This document shows, in pieces, positions 30,949-41,110 of a stretch of DNA of 64,000 nucleotides (position 1 is its first letter; each line of letters begins with the position of its first letter). Below the pieces are notes generated by a model. That model worked only from the letters and a program-made list of their open reading frames with translations, searched no databases and was not told the origin of the DNA. The stretch is from Psococerastis gibbosa (lineage: Eukaryota; Arthropoda; Insecta; Psocodea; Psocidae). The stretch lies in the NCBI GenBank assembly GCA_963971405.1, contig OZ020490.1:26313464-26377463 (forward strand). The letters are read 5' to 3'. Both the position numbers and the translations under genes were made by a program.

Positions 30949-31500
30949 AATTCTATGGTAGCGATGTGGAAATTTTCTCAAGAATCACATTTTTCTGAAT
31001 TTTCCACTCTCGCAAACCCACTTGTCGCTTTATATTCAGCCCATAGGAAGTCACCTCTTGAAAGGAAAGGAATAGAAACGAAGAAAAAAGTGAGATTAAA
31101 TGCCGTTCTAGATTTTTTTTTTACTTTCTGTAATCCTTTTCTTCTATGTTGACATTTCTTTATGGAAGAACAATGAGGGATTGCTTAAGAAGGGATCCCT
31201 TTTTAGGCGTTGGTTAAAGGCTCTAAGCTCTATTCCTTAAGTCGAATTTGTAAAGGTCTTGAATAATTTGGTATATTTTTTTTAGTGAATGGAAACATTT
31301 TTTAACTTCATAATTAATAAAGTTTAATTGCATTAAATGCTGTAGATGGTTGGAGGTACATTTTGTATACCATTTTTATGGGGAATCTTTCCAATTTAAA
31401 AAAAAGATGGGGTGGGAGCTAATTAGTTAATTTATCGGTCCAGAGCCCTTATATTCACAAAAATGCGCTTTAAACACCTCCTGTAATATATATATATGGA
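30949..31500. other. No recognisable gene
   Basis: AT-rich unique-looking sequence directly upstream of the mitochondrial insertion. A 65-codon ORF at 30955 lacks recognisable features. Confidence 0.35.
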
Positions 31501-31699
31501 AACATTATCCGCCCAGGAACTCTAGCTATTCGTCTATCTGCAAATATGATTGCTGGTCACCTCTTAGTAAATTTTCTCGGTAACACTGGTTTATCCCCTG
31601 TTATACTAAATATTCTTGTTTCTACACAAATTCTTCTACTAACTTTAGAAACAGCTGTTGCTTTTATTCAATCATATGTATTCGCAATTTTAGCCAATT
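31501..31699 (+). pseudogene. Nuclear mitochondrial insertion, atp6 3' part
   Basis: One open frame of about 66 codons reads [40 protein letters not shown] and then [38 protein letters not shown] and ESAV..IQSYVFA are the conserved C-terminal half of ATP synthase subunit a (helices lining the proton channel, including the essential arginine in AIRL). A complete atp6 is about 225 codons; only the last third is here, and the expected C-terminal residues are replaced after ILANL. It lies in AT-rich nuclear repeat DNA with no flanking mitochondrial gene, so it is a transferred fragment. It has no disabling stop, which suggests a fairly young transfer. Confidence 0.85.
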
Positions 31700-31806
31700 T
31701 AGGACGCGATCTACCTCACCCCCCCCCCCCCCCCGAATTTATTCTCGTGAACTATCGTTAAACCATAACAAGCGATGAAGTGAGTCCTGTTCGTCTGCTC
31801 CTTCCT

Positions 31807-31959
31807 ATTAGGCGTTTAATTCCACCTACGTCAATAGTCAATAGTAAATGCGGTTTTGACGTGGTAGCAGACATTTTTAATATGTCTTTAATGTCTGCTA
31901 CCACTTCAAAACCACATTTACTATTGACACCTATTGACGTAGGTGGAATAAGCGCCTTA
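31807..31959. mobile_element. W-family hairpin MITE
   Basis: It opens TTAGGCGTTTAATTCCACCT and closes AGGTGGAATAAGCGCCTTA. The arms also hold GACGTGGTAGCAGACATTTT and its complement, close to the 29976 copy. Confidence 0.8.
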
Positions 31960-31969
31960 GATTATTAAA

Positions 31970-32146
31970 ATTTACAAAATTGAGTTAGCTCAAAAAAAAA
32001 AGTCCTGAGGTATGATTTTTGTTGAACCTACATGCCACATTTTATGTAAATCCATCGAGCAGTTTGCCAAAAAAATCGACGAACAGACCGACAGACAGAC
32101 ATTTCGTAAAAACCACTGTTTTGGGTTCCTGGGACCCCAAAACGTG
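31970..32146 (-). mobile_element. R-family fragment
   Basis: It contains AAATTGAGTTAGCTC, AACCTACATGCCACATTTTA, the GACAGACAGACATTTCG tract and TTCCTGGGACCCCAAAACGT, then stops. Confidence 0.65.
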
Positions 32147-32185
32147 GGGGATCATCGACATATGATGCGGTTGACGGTGCCACTA

Positions 32186-32370
32186 AGTAAATAAATATTG
32201 ACTTTTTTTGTTCTATTACTAAGCCAGCCTAGCGGAGTTAGGGCTATAAAGCCTTCTCTTACACTCAACTAGGAAGGCCCGGGGCCGCCTGCTTTACATG
32301 CTCTCCAAAGCATGGACAGAAAATGTAACAAGTGTGGGAATCGAACCTACAACCTTTCGGGTGACAGCCG
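32186..32370 (-). mobile_element. SINE-A copy
   Basis: AAATAAATATTGAC tail, AGGGCTATAAAGCCTTCTCT, GCATGGACAGAAAATGTAAC and the B-box region. The 5' end is cut short after GGTGACAG. Confidence 0.7.
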
Positions 32371-32788
32371 ACAGGTCTACTGTATATACGCCAATAAAAA
32401 GCCAGCCCTTATGAGAAGAAAAAAATAATAATTATCACCCCCATTGCTTGGACGTAAACCTTTGGATGAACCTCTTATAAAGTCATGGCTATGTCCTATA
32501 TACAACAAGCGAGTTACGGGGCAATATATTCCCCATTTTCTGACATTTTGGAGCTGCCGCAAGCCAAAATACCTTCCCTCTAATTATTCAAGCAGTGACA
32601 TTACACGATGTGGCCCTGAAACCACCGGCTGATCAATAGAGGTGATATTTTGGCTGCCGGCAAAGGTTGACTTACCCCAGGATTTAGAGTTTATTATGAT
32701 TATTATTTTATCTATCTTCTACTTCTATAACATAAAAATGAATCGCAAAATGTGTTGGTAAGCGCATAACTAAACAACGCCTGGACCA

Positions 32789-33130
32789 ATGAGGTTCTGT
32801 AGGGACAGTTTTGGTCACTAGGTTCGCTGACGACAAACCGATATCCATATTATTCAAAATGGCCGCCGTTTGCATGTGAAAACTAACTACTTAGCAACTA
32901 ATTAATTAATTTATTTATTTTTATAATATTTTTAATATGCCTGGACCTTATTTCGCTGCATATAATTTAATATATATATTCTCCATGATTTATAGAAAAA
33001 TATCACTTTAAAATGATATGTATTTAAAAATCATTTAAAAATAGTATTGAGGCTTATAGAAAAATCAACGCTTTGATATCATTGCAACTGGTGCTGCCAT
33101 CTATAAAATGACGTCACAAATGAACCTCAT
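32789..33130 (+). mobile_element. G-family MITE
   Basis: The ends ATGAGGTTCTGTAGGGACAG and GACGTCACAAATGAACCTCAT share an inverted ATGAGGTTC. It is highly AT-rich in the centre and has no ORF. A second copy in the opposite orientation lies at 43500-43842; the pair defines the ends. Confidence 0.7.
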
Positions 33131-33764
33131 TTGGACAATTCTTTTTTTTAAATATTCATTGAAGTTCAACGATGGTTTTTACGGCGAAAAAAATTCGAAT
33201 AATTGCCGGAAAAACCCTAAAAACAGCCCCTTTCTTTTTCCCACACAAACGTTTTCTAACTGAACCGTTGAGTCAATTTAAGCTTTATGTTTCGCTTATA
33301 AGCGAAATTGTCTTCTTTGCCTGTGTCCGGACCTAAAAAAAGGGATATCACAAAAGAATGGTGAGCCTTCCATGTCCATAAGCTAAGTGCAGGGGACTGG
33401 GACTGGCCCATTAAACCTTGCCCTGCCAACGACCCAACGGGTTTTCGGGCATTATTGGTATTGTTTCCAAATGAATTTCTAGCCGTTGGCACACTGGTCC
33501 CCTCCTCGATGTCAACCCACAACTACTTCAAGTGCCAATGGGCAAGCTCAGAATTGCTTAGCATTGACATTATAATTTTTAGTCACAATTTAAATATTGG
33601 CGCCTAACCTGTGACTGCGCCACCTATGAAAAACTATCATCTACTTTCAAGTCCACACAAATCTGTCTCTGTACATTATAGTACTTTAGTACTTTAGTAC
33701 AGTACTTTATAATCTTTATAAAATCTTTTACCTTTGTCATATTATTTAATCCTCAACTGCTTCT
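33131..33764. other. No recognisable gene
   Basis: Unassigned. The minus ORF at 33256-33522 (88 codons) has mixed composition but no recognised motif and no clear splice sites. Confidence 0.35.
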
Positions 33765-33944
33765 GCATAGCTACTTCAGATGCAAGAATCTATCTCAAGA
33801 AAGGTGATCTTCCATACCGAGCTCGGAAAAGGTTGAAAACCACAACAAGTAAGAAAACAACTGTACCCATCCCTAACACTGTACAACGAATTCAAGGTAC
33901 CATCGATAAAATCATCTTACTGCTTCCAATTATTAACATATAGA

Positions 33945-34435
33945 TTACAGCAAAATCTGTCGCTCCAGGGACAAAGTGAATTCATCCAACATAACCGGAT
34001 TACCCGCCTGCGTGAGAGTCGCAATCTCCAAATACCTACTTTTAAAACAGCCTCGTACAAACATTCCCACTTATATTTAGGGATTTTAGCTTTTAATGCA
34101 CTACCAACTGATCTTAAAACATTAATGCCAGATAAGAAGTGCCGTAAAACAATTAAGCAATTTCTGCATAGTAATCCACAGTTTATAAACATAATATATC
34201 CGGGAGAATAGCTTAACGAAGAGAATGCCAATTTGCCAAATAATGTATAATGTACCGCATACCTAGTTTTATTATTTAATTATTATTCTATAATTAATAT
34301 TAACATCTTATAATACTAACCTAGCAACTAAGACAGAACCCATCACGGGCCACATGGCCTATAGGGTTCATTTTCTAATATGTATATCTTGTATTGTATT
34401 CTTAATTTTGAATATATTGATTGATTGATTGAACT
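33945..34435 (+). pseudogene. CR1/L2-like LINE 3' end
   Basis: The plus strand encodes HNRITRLRESRNLQIPTFKT, ASYKHSHLYLGILAFNALPT and DLKTLMPDKKCRKTIKQFLH before a stop near 34211. The TR......PTFKT...K.S..Y.....FN.LP.D.K......K..K..L pattern is the usual C-terminus after the RT domain in CR1/L2-type LINEs. A 3' UTR of about 220 bp follows and ends in (GATT)n near 34420-34434, as these LINEs do. It is 5'-truncated. Confidence 0.65.
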
Positions 34436-34495
34436 AAATATCAGTAAGTAAAACAACCCTAAGTATACTAATTAATTATCTAATTTTAAATTGTA

Positions 34496-34582
34496 ATGGT
34501 GGGCAGGTATATATTGCGCCTTGAGTCCCGAGCCTTGCGAACCTAAATGATGAATGAATGAAAGAATGAATGAATGAATGAA
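34496..34582 (+). mobile_element. Retroposon 3' tail with GAAT repeat
   Basis: CTTGAGTCCCGAGCCTTGCG followed by AACCTAAATGATGAATGAAT has the look of a LINE or SINE 3' tail. The (GAAT)n run at 34550-34581 is also the tail of the minus-strand LINE that follows, so two 3' ends meet here. Confidence 0.45.
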
Positions 34583-35183
34583 CGTGTTTTAAATAGAACA
34601 ATTTAAACACAATAATTGTAAAGCCCCACAAGAAGACATATAACAATTTACCCTACTCTAAAACTAAAGAAAAAAATTCAATTACACATACTTAAACTAA
34701 CATTAAACTATACACTTACATATTAATAACAGATCTCTCGTAAATATATAACAGTCTACTCCACTATTTCACATAAGGATTCCACCTATTCCCGTCTCAT
34801 CAGCCATTCCCGGACGAATTTGGAAAATTTATTTATTGACAGCGACCCAGGACAAATATTAAGTAAGTTAAATAATTTTGGTGCTATAAATTGGTAAAAT
34901 TTGCTATGTATGCCCTAGGTACTACAAGGTGCTCAATTCTTCTAGTATTTGCTGGTCTGGGTATCTGTACCATGTCGCCATTGATAGAGTAAAAAATTCG
35001 CAATGTCTTGTATAAGAACAAGTGCCGCAGCGGGAATAAACCGAGAGTCGCAAAGAGAGGGAATGATGGCCAAGTTCTAGGTTTTTTGACTATTGTTCTA
35101 ATAAGGTATTTTTGGGTAACTACAAGTGAATTTAAATTTGTGACAAAGGTCCCACCCCACACTTGGATACCATACGCTAACCT
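34583..35183 (-). pseudogene. CR1/L2-like LINE RT fragment, frameshifted
   Basis: The minus strand reads LAYGIQVWGGT, then LVVTQKYLIRTIVKKPRTWP, LFATLGLFPLRHLFLYKTLR and IFYSINGDMVQIPRPANTRR. The YGI..WG.......L...QK..IR.I..K.....PLF..L.ILPL..L..YK block is standard for CR1/L2-type reverse transcriptases. A one-base shift near 34915 moves the ending (FIAPKLFNLLNICPG, FSKFVREWLMRRE, stop at 34786) into another frame. A hAT-type MITE cuts the 5' side at 35184. Confidence 0.75.
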
Positions 35184-35449
35184 CAGGCACGTAGCCAGGG
35201 AGGGGGCTTTGGGGGCTGAAGCCCCTCCCGAAATGTAAAAAAAGGGAAAAACAATGATTTTTTAGTTTATTTATATTTGTTCTCGTTCGATCCAGTGTAC
35301 ATAGGCCTACAGTAGATTCGATAGTGCAAGATACTTCCGCAGGTTACGGAAGTCTTTGACCCGCCGTTTTACTGGGGGTATTCCATACCCCCCCCCCCAA
35401 CCCCCTGGTAGTTAGCTCCTCCCGAAATGAAATCCTGGCTACGTGCTTG
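35184..35449. mobile_element. Poly-G/C hAT-type MITE inside a LINE
   Basis: The ends CAGGCACGTAGCCAGG and CCTGGCTACGTGCTTG are inverted. The flanks GCTAACCT and TCTAACCT match 7 of 8. Paired motifs GGGGGCTGAAGCCCCTCCCG and a C-run near 35390 lie inside. Confidence 0.8.
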
Positions 35450-35514
35450 TCTAACCTAGATTAATAATGATACATATACCTAGGTATACAAAAAGTGATA
35501 AAGTTTTGTATCAA

Positions 35515-35686
35515 CATATTACATAGGCTTTCACGGCTGGACTTACGTGATGAAGCATTAGAATCCGTGATTTTAGGTCGTTGTCGTTCTGAAAGCGTAC
35601 TTACAAACGTTTCGTCAACATCTGTGGTCGACATCTTCAGTAGAACTGGGTAGACCTCAATGATTGTATCTCAGCTCAGAAGCAAC
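35515..35686 (-). mobile_element. Penelope-like terminus with 11-bp target duplication
   Basis: TTTTGTATCAA flanks both sides (35504-35514 and 35687-35697). On the minus strand it ends CCAGCCGTGAAAGCCTATGT, matching the right end of the 18733-19006 element, and contains a full hammerhead-like core. It is a solo terminus without an ORF, as expected from a 5'-truncated copy. Confidence 0.7.
35609..35640 (-). ncRNA. Hammerhead-ribozyme-like core
   Basis: On the minus strand: CTGAAGA, T, GTCGAC, loop CACAGAT... read as CCACAGAT, GTTGAC, GAAAC. Stem II pairs at six of six positions with one G-U. It differs from the 18794 core mainly in the loop, so stem II is conserved between two independent copies. 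Confidence 0.6.
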
Positions 35687-35698
35687 TTTTTGTATCAA

Positions 35699-35870
35699 AA
35701 TTTTACAAATAAATAGTGGATTCTTGGTCTGTTACTAAGCTAACCTAGCGGAGTTAGCTAGAAAGCCCTCTTTTTAACTCAACTGGGAAGTCGCGGGACC
35801 GCTTGCTTTACATACCCTCCGAAGCATGGCCAGAAAATTTAGCTAGTATGGAACTGGAGCCAATAACCTG
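35699..35870 (-). mobile_element. SINE-A copy, 5' part lost
   Basis: AAATAAATAGTGGATTC tail, CTAACCTAGCGGAGTTAGCT, GCATGGCCAGAAAATTTAGC; the element ends at CAATAACCTG without the A-box region. Confidence 0.65.
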
Positions 35871-36730
35871 ACAGGGTTGCCAGATTTACAAAACATAAAA
35901 ACCGGACAGGGAGTCAATGGGCAATTCTATCTAGTGTAAATTTTTCTTTAAAAAAACGTCATTTTATCTAGTGTTAAATGTAGCCGTAGCCTACTGTAAC
36001 TTTCATAAAAATGTAAAATGACAGTAGACATTTTTAATTTCTGTAACTGTAATTTTTAAATTTATTTCGTTCTATCCTCCAGAAAAAAAAAACATTTTTG
36101 CACACTCGAGCGAAAAAATCGGACAAGGTATTGTCCGGTCACAGATTTATTTTTTCACCGGACAGAGGAACAAAAAACCGGACACGACACCTGGCAACCC
36201 GGGCCCTGGCTACATGTCATCACTATCAAATTTAGCTTTTCCTTAATCCGGCGCTGACTATCACAAACAGTACTGGCCTCTATGGAAATGTAACCGTTAC
36301 CTACAGCTGCTCCATTCAGATGGCACCCTTATCCGATGCTCGCGGCACCAAAAGTGTTCCCCCTCCCCGTTTTTTACCATATCAACACCTGGACATGCAT
36401 TCTATTGATGAGGCAACTATACGCAGCATCTGCTAACTTGCCTCCAGTAGTGCTTCTCCTTGTTTACAGCTATTGTGGAAAAACTTATGGAATTTTGACT
36501 TGCTGAGGTCAGTGTACGTGCTGCTTCTGAAGAATAATCCACATTTTCATCAAGATAGTTTAGTATTGTGTTTACTATTGCGTGAGTTGGTTTTGAATTG
36601 GTTCGCGTCTGTTTAGTGTTTAGCTATATTTTCATTTTTTGTGAATTGTTTAGATTGGTGATTGTGGGTCGGAGTACCTAGTTCATATACATACTGTATA
36701 TACTGTAGGTAGATAATAAATAAACAAAAA
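35871..36730. other. No recognisable gene
   Basis: A self-similar pair (ACCGGACAGGGAGTCA near 35901 and ACCGGACAGAGGAACAAAA near 36158, with GACACCTGGCAACCC) hints at a degraded palindromic element. The remainder is unassigned. Confidence 0.35.
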
Positions 36731-36732
36731 AC

Positions 36733-37690
36733 ATAAAGTGGAAGGCAAACGTCCCACTGGCAAGATAATTTATATTTTAAGCAAGAATTGTTTTATTTAC
36801 ATGCCTCTGACATGTTCCTTCCATAAAATTTGTCATAAGCAAAAGCAATAAGTGCCTATGCCTGCCAATGCAAAAATTGGACATAAGATGGGCTGTAAGT
36901 AAATAATTATGATTCAGAAATGGGTTTCCCTTAACGATACATAGCTAGACTACTTGTAAGTTTTGTGTTTTTTTATTAGGGGTAGGTTAACTTGACCTTT
37001 ACCATAGATAGAAAATCTGCGTTTTTATAAAAAGAAAAATTACAAAATTTGGTTATATATCGTTTACTTAGCCGGCTATTCCACATGTCAATATTCCGTC
37101 ATTTATGCATCAATAATTGATGCGATTTTTGTTTAACTCTATGTCATTGTCCATTTTAACTTCCGCATGTTAAAATTGATCAATGATTAGAGAGCAAAAT
37201 CACGCTGTGCAAACAATAACAAACTAAAATCAAACAATGGCGTCGTCTGGCGATGATAAATAATTGTAGTTAATTTCTTGAGAACAAACGAATTATTTCG
37301 TAATTTAAATCATACAATATCTTGTAGATTATAAAATTAAAAGAAAGACCCGCCGCAAACTTAAAAAATTAAAAACAAAAATGGTCAATTATTGAAGACA
37401 AGTGGAATGAGGAGTAAAAGTATAAATGCGACATTTATGATATTTCCGTCAATGACATTATCAAAATTGAAGAAAAACTGACAAGTGGAATACCCGCCTT
37501 AGCTTAAAGGGAACAACGTTTTGCTTGCAGCCCATCTTATGTCGAATTTTTGCACAGTTAGATAGATATGGGCACTTATTGCTTATATGAGCATTTTCAA
37601 TTGTAGGAACATTTCAGAGGCATGCAAATAAGACATTCCAGGCTTAAAATGGAAATTCTCTTGCAAATGAGACGTCGTTTTCCTTCCCTT
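36733..37690. mobile_element. Long inverted-repeat element, arms about 170 bp, with nested W element
   Basis: The left arm (36733-36905, including TTGCAAGGCAAACGT-like and CATAAGATGGGCTG sequence) is mirrored at 37518-37690 (CAGCCCATCTTATGTC..). A W-family element (37069-37502) lies between the arms. There is no ORF. Confidence 0.65.
37069..37502. mobile_element. W-family element, long form
   Basis: It opens TTAGCCGGCTATTCCACATG and closes GACAAGTGGAATACCCGCCT. The interior includes ATTGATCAATGATTAGAG and ACTAAAATCAAACAATGGCG, also found in the 38607 and 5050 elements. Confidence 0.75.
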
Positions 37691-37988
37691 TGTATGCTAT
37701 GTCATCGTCGTCCCTATACTGCCTTTCCCAAATAATTTAATTTCATATTACCTAAATCTCTCTACAGTATGCTCGTCAAAATAAACCCACTTTTTTCTGC
37801 ATACCCCCCCTATTATACCCACTCAACAATAAATATGGGTTAAAATAAAAAATAAATAAAAATAAAAAAATGGAAAGTGTAATACATTGTAGTGCTATAT
37901 AATATGGTATATACCTCGATATATATGTATACACATATATACTGACATCAAATTTGATGTTAATATAATTAACTTTGGTTGAAGAGGT

Positions 37989-38210
37989 CCTGTAATGGTG
38001 ATGACAATGGATCCCCCCCCCCCTATACCGTTTATCCTTCTTTTTTTCACTACTCCTCTGTTTCCTTCTTCTCTATTTAATTTTAATTAATTTATAATAG
38101 TCTACAATGTTTTTTTTTAGTTTTTAAGGTTAGCATGAAAACAAGACTTTATAGTCTTATTGTTCGCCTTTTGTTTGCAATAAAGTCGTTTTTTCATTTC
38201 ATTTCGATTC
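37989..38210 (+). mobile_element. LINE 3' tail inserted in SINE-C
   Basis: AAGAGGT is repeated on both sides (37982-37988 and 38211-38217). The end reads GACTTTATAGTCTTATTGTT, AATAAAGTCG and CATTTCATTTC. The same tail occurs at 52662-52740 (minus) and 61845-61920 (plus). Confidence 0.55.
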
Positions 38211-38260
38211 AAGAGGTAACCTCCTCGTTATAACCGAAATTATAGGATATGGAAAAAACT

Positions 38261-38331
38261 GGGCTTGGTGGGATTCAACCCACGATCTACGCCTAACCGG
38301 GGCGTCGTCTGAACCGCTGAACCACAAGCCC
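38261..38331 (-). tRNA. tRNA-like sequence (SINE-C head), probably a pseudogene
   Basis: The 71-nt minus-strand sequence has a 7-bp acceptor stem (GGGCTTG/CAAGCCC), an ACGCC/GGCGT anticodon stem with loop CCGGTTA and a GTGGG/CCCAC T stem. Loop position 33 is C rather than U, the T loop is one base short and the B box is GGTTGAATCC. The apparent anticodon GGT would mean threonine. These faults, and its link to the SINE-C body, argue against a working tRNA gene. Confidence 0.5.
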
Positions 38332-38606
38332 CGGCAGGAAAGTGTAATACCTAAAATCAGATTAATTATATTAACATTCTAAATATTTCTTCGATCGAAT
38401 AAATATTGGAACAAAGTGGAACAAAATACGCGTGACTTAAGGACTTAGGCCGGATTTATAAAAAAAAGATAACATATAACGCCAAAAATATATTTTTGAT
38501 TTCTGTGGCCACTCGTATTAGCTGATTACAGGATTAAAAAAATATAGTTGATGCACTCGAATGTCCCATCTCTCCCATATAGAACTGCAAAGTGGACATT
38601 CAACCC

Positions 38607-39076
38607 TAAGGTGCTTATTCCACCTACGTCAATAGTGAATAGTAAATGTAGTATTGACGGAAATTTGAATTTTATTCTATACTATAGTTAAAATTGATCA
38701 ATGATCATAGAGTAAAATCACGCGCTGCAAACAATAACCAACTAAAATGGCGTCATGGAATATGTTAAGTACAAACATTTTAATAGATTGTTTATAAAAC
38801 AGTTTTCATCCATTAAACAGATCGGTGAAGGTCGAACTTACTTCGGATCTCCTACTATTATTAGGTTTTATTAAAAATAACAATAAACAAATACAAACAA
38901 CATTTCAAAAAACGAATGCAAACAAATTTCAAAAAAATGGCGCATACGTGTCATTAGAAGAAAAGTGATCAATAGTTGAAAAAACCAGTGGAAAGCCGTG
39001 TATCAATGAAAAATGCAAATTTCCGTCAATACTACATTTACTATTCACTATTGACGTTGGTGGAATAAGCGCCTAA
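38607..39076. mobile_element. W-family element, long form
   Basis: It opens TAAGGTGCTTATTCCACCTA and closes TTGGTGGAATAAGCGCCTA. The arms continue through GTCAATAGTGAATAGTAAAT and TATTGACGGAAATTTG. The interior carries ATTGATCAATGATCATAGAG. Confidence 0.8.
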
Positions 39077-39148
39077 GGTTGTGATTTGAGACTCACCACA
39101 AAAGGATGAAGTTTCTGTTGGGCCACCAGACCTTAGCTTTTAATTATG

Positions 39149-39300
39149 AAATAAATAAATAAATAATGACTTTGCTCTATTCCTAAGCCAAGGAAGTAGA
39201 CCCAAGACCGCCTGCTTTACATACCTTCTGAAGCATGGCCAGAAAATGCGAAATTCGAGTGAAAGTCGGAGGCCGTACGACTTCTCAAAATGACCTGACT
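39149..39300 (-). mobile_element. SINE-A copy, internally deleted
   Basis: AAATAAATAAATAATGACTT tail, then a deletion that removes GGGCTATAAAGCCCTC, then GCATGGCCAGAAAATGCG and GTGAAAGTCGGAGGCCGTAC. Confidence 0.65.
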
Positions 39301-39422
39301 AAAATATTAACTATAATTGAGACTAATAAATAAAGAAACAAAAATATGGATGATTTCTTGGTTTATTTGCTTTCTTATTTCCATTCTCCCTAGTCAAGGA
39401 AACTAAATTTGTGTTAAGAGTG

Positions 39423-39794
39423 TACAGCCCGTAGGAAATTGGCAGCCCGAAATTTAGTACTTTTTATTTTTTATTTAATTAACTAAGCATGTTATTAAAG
39501 ATTCGGCTCATTTAAGTTGTAGAAGACTACTTCATGCATCATATAATAAGGTATTTTTAATTTTCGAAATTGTAGTTTTTTTATAAACTCGATTTTACGC
39601 GAAAAGTTACTGTTTATAAATAATTATCGTGTTTATGAAAAAACTATAATTTCGAAAATTAAAAATACCTTATTATATGATGCATGAAGTAGTCTTCTAC
39701 AACTTAAATGAGCCGAATCTTTAATAACTTGCTTATTTAATTAAATAAAAAATAAAGTCTTAAATTTTGAGCTGCCAATTTCCTACATGCTGTA
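39423..39794. mobile_element. Long palindromic element, uninterrupted copy
   Basis: The ends ACAGCCCGTAGGAAATTGGC and GCCAATTTCCTACATGCTGT are inverted and the arms are near-complementary almost to the centre (TAATTTTCGAAATT type sequence at 39560 and 39650). It is the reference for the doubly interrupted copy at 23406. Confidence 0.8.
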
Positions 39795-39850
39795 CTAATC
39801 CTGATCTATTTTTGAGGTCTATTTTTAACCATTGCTGTTCACCCAAATTA

Positions 39851-40060
39851 ATTTTTTTTTTTTTTTTTTTTTTTTTATAAAAAGGTTAAACGCATACAAA
39901 CAATTAAATGAATGTATCCGGTTAACCTCTTCAGTCGCCTCACTAAGTAACCTAATAGGTACTTGTGTCGAGTTACGACGCGTCTCCGACCGCAAGGTGT
40001 GTAGAGACTCGCACAAGTACAAGCACGCTACCACATTGCCACCGAAGTCGTTTTTTAATT
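39851..40060 (-). mobile_element. SINE-D copy with poly-A tail
   Basis: The T-run at 39851-39876 is the poly-A tail on the minus strand. The body runs through GTCGCCTCACTAAGTAACCT and CGTCTCCGACCGCAAGGTGT to the head CACGCTACCACATTGCCACC. Confidence 0.75.
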
Positions 40061-40237
40061 AAAGTAACCTCGAGAGTTTACACCTTATACTTTGTTCGTA
40101 TTACTTACAATTTCCTTTCTCAACATTTTTGCTTTAATGGGGTTGGGGGCGCTGGAAGACTTGTTGTGAAATCCCAAGGTTGGGGCCTGTCCCTGAGCAT
40201 GTGAATATCCCTGTTGCAATTTTGTAAAATCACGTAG

Positions 40238-40453
40238 CTAGTCGATTGTTACGGGCCCCCAAGGGCCCCACAGACCGCTGCATTTCAGTGTCCCGTTGCC
40301 AATTTTAGGGTTTTGCCGAATGACTGGCCTGTTCCGTTGGGGATTCCCCTGACGACCGCATCGCCCATTGATAGATTGCATTAGTGCTGACGGCTCCCCA
40401 TTGATTTGCTCCATTATTTTCTGCGTTTCGTTGTTAGCAATGAACTTCCGCAC
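40238..40453 (-). CDS. Exon-like ORF, low confidence
   Basis: After CTTCCTTCAG on the minus strand, a frame of 71 codons reads VRKFIANNETQKIMEQINGE, PSALMQSINGRCGRQGNPQR and NRPVIRQNPKIGNGTLKCSG to a stop. Composition is balanced and unlike neighbouring SINEs. It could be a terminal exon, or part of a retrotransposon ORF1; neither is supported by a recognised domain. Confidence 0.25.
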   Translation of the reverse strand: MRKFIANNETQKIMEQINGEPSALMQSINGRCGRQGNPQRNRPVIRQNPKIGNGTLKCSGLWGPWGPVTID

Positions 40454-40485
40454 CTGAAGGAAGCCTAGGGGATGCAGTTATGGTA

Positions 40486-40743
40486 TAAATAAATAAATAT
40501 TGACTTTGTAACTGCAAATTTTTCAAATATTGACTTTCAATATTGACTTTTTTTGATCTATTACTAAGCCAACCTAGCGGAGTTAGGGCTATAAAGCCCT
40601 CTCTTACACTCAACTAGGAAGACCCGGGACCGCCTGCTGTACATGCCCTCCGAAGCATGGCCAGAAAATGTAACAAGTGTGAGACTCGAACCAACAACCT
40701 TTCGGGTGAAAGTCGGAGTCTGTACCACTACTCTACATGTCCT
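40486..40743 (-). mobile_element. SINE-A copy with expanded tail
   Basis: The family body is complete, from CTACTCTACATGTCCTATAG back through the B box to AGGGCTATAAAGCCCTCTCT. The tail region repeats ATTGACTTT three times before the AAATAAATAAAT end. Confidence 0.8.
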
Positions 40744-40829
40744 ATAGTATAGGATGATCATCGCTGATCACTATACAACATATTAGGGGCTATTACCCTA
40801 GGCTGCACTTATCCTGAGGTCCCGAGGCG

Positions 40830-41110
40830 AATGTATGCAGAAGCCGAGTTGGTGTTGACGGTTAAGAAACGGAAACTAACATACGGGAAACGAAAGCATC
40901 GCCTTCTGCATGTAACAATACAAGGGAAGACAGAAGGACTTAGGGCTCCCGGCAGAAGAACATCCTGGTTGAAAAACCTGAGGTGGTGACTTGCCACGAC
41001 TTCCCTTTTTAGAGCAGCAGTCTCCAAGGTACAAATTGCCATGATGATCGCCAATGTTCGATAGAAGAGGCATTTAAAGAAGAAGATTATCCTAGAGCCC
41101 CGATAGACCA
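40830..41110 (+). pseudogene. RTE-like retrotransposon ORF2 C-terminus
   Basis: The plus strand encodes RKLTYGKRKHRLLHVTIQGK, TEGLRAPGRRTSWLKNLR, then a stop, then FRAAVSKVQIAMMIANVR before a second stop. The K.TYG...R...LL...IQGK.EG.R.PGRR..SWLKNLR......LFRAAV.K..IA.MIAN.R pattern closely follows the C-terminus of RTE-type LINEs of arthropods as I recall them. The stops and the loss of everything upstream make it a 3' fragment. Confidence 0.7.

Larger units (their letters stand above)
37885..38336 (-). mobile_element. SINE-C copy split by a LINE tail
   Basis: The tRNA-like head is at the right (38261-38331). The body continues left through GTTACCTCTTG, resumes beyond the insertion at 37988 and ends in TATACCATATTATATAGC-like sequence. 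A second copy at 41288-41420 shows the uninterrupted body. Confidence 0.6.
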
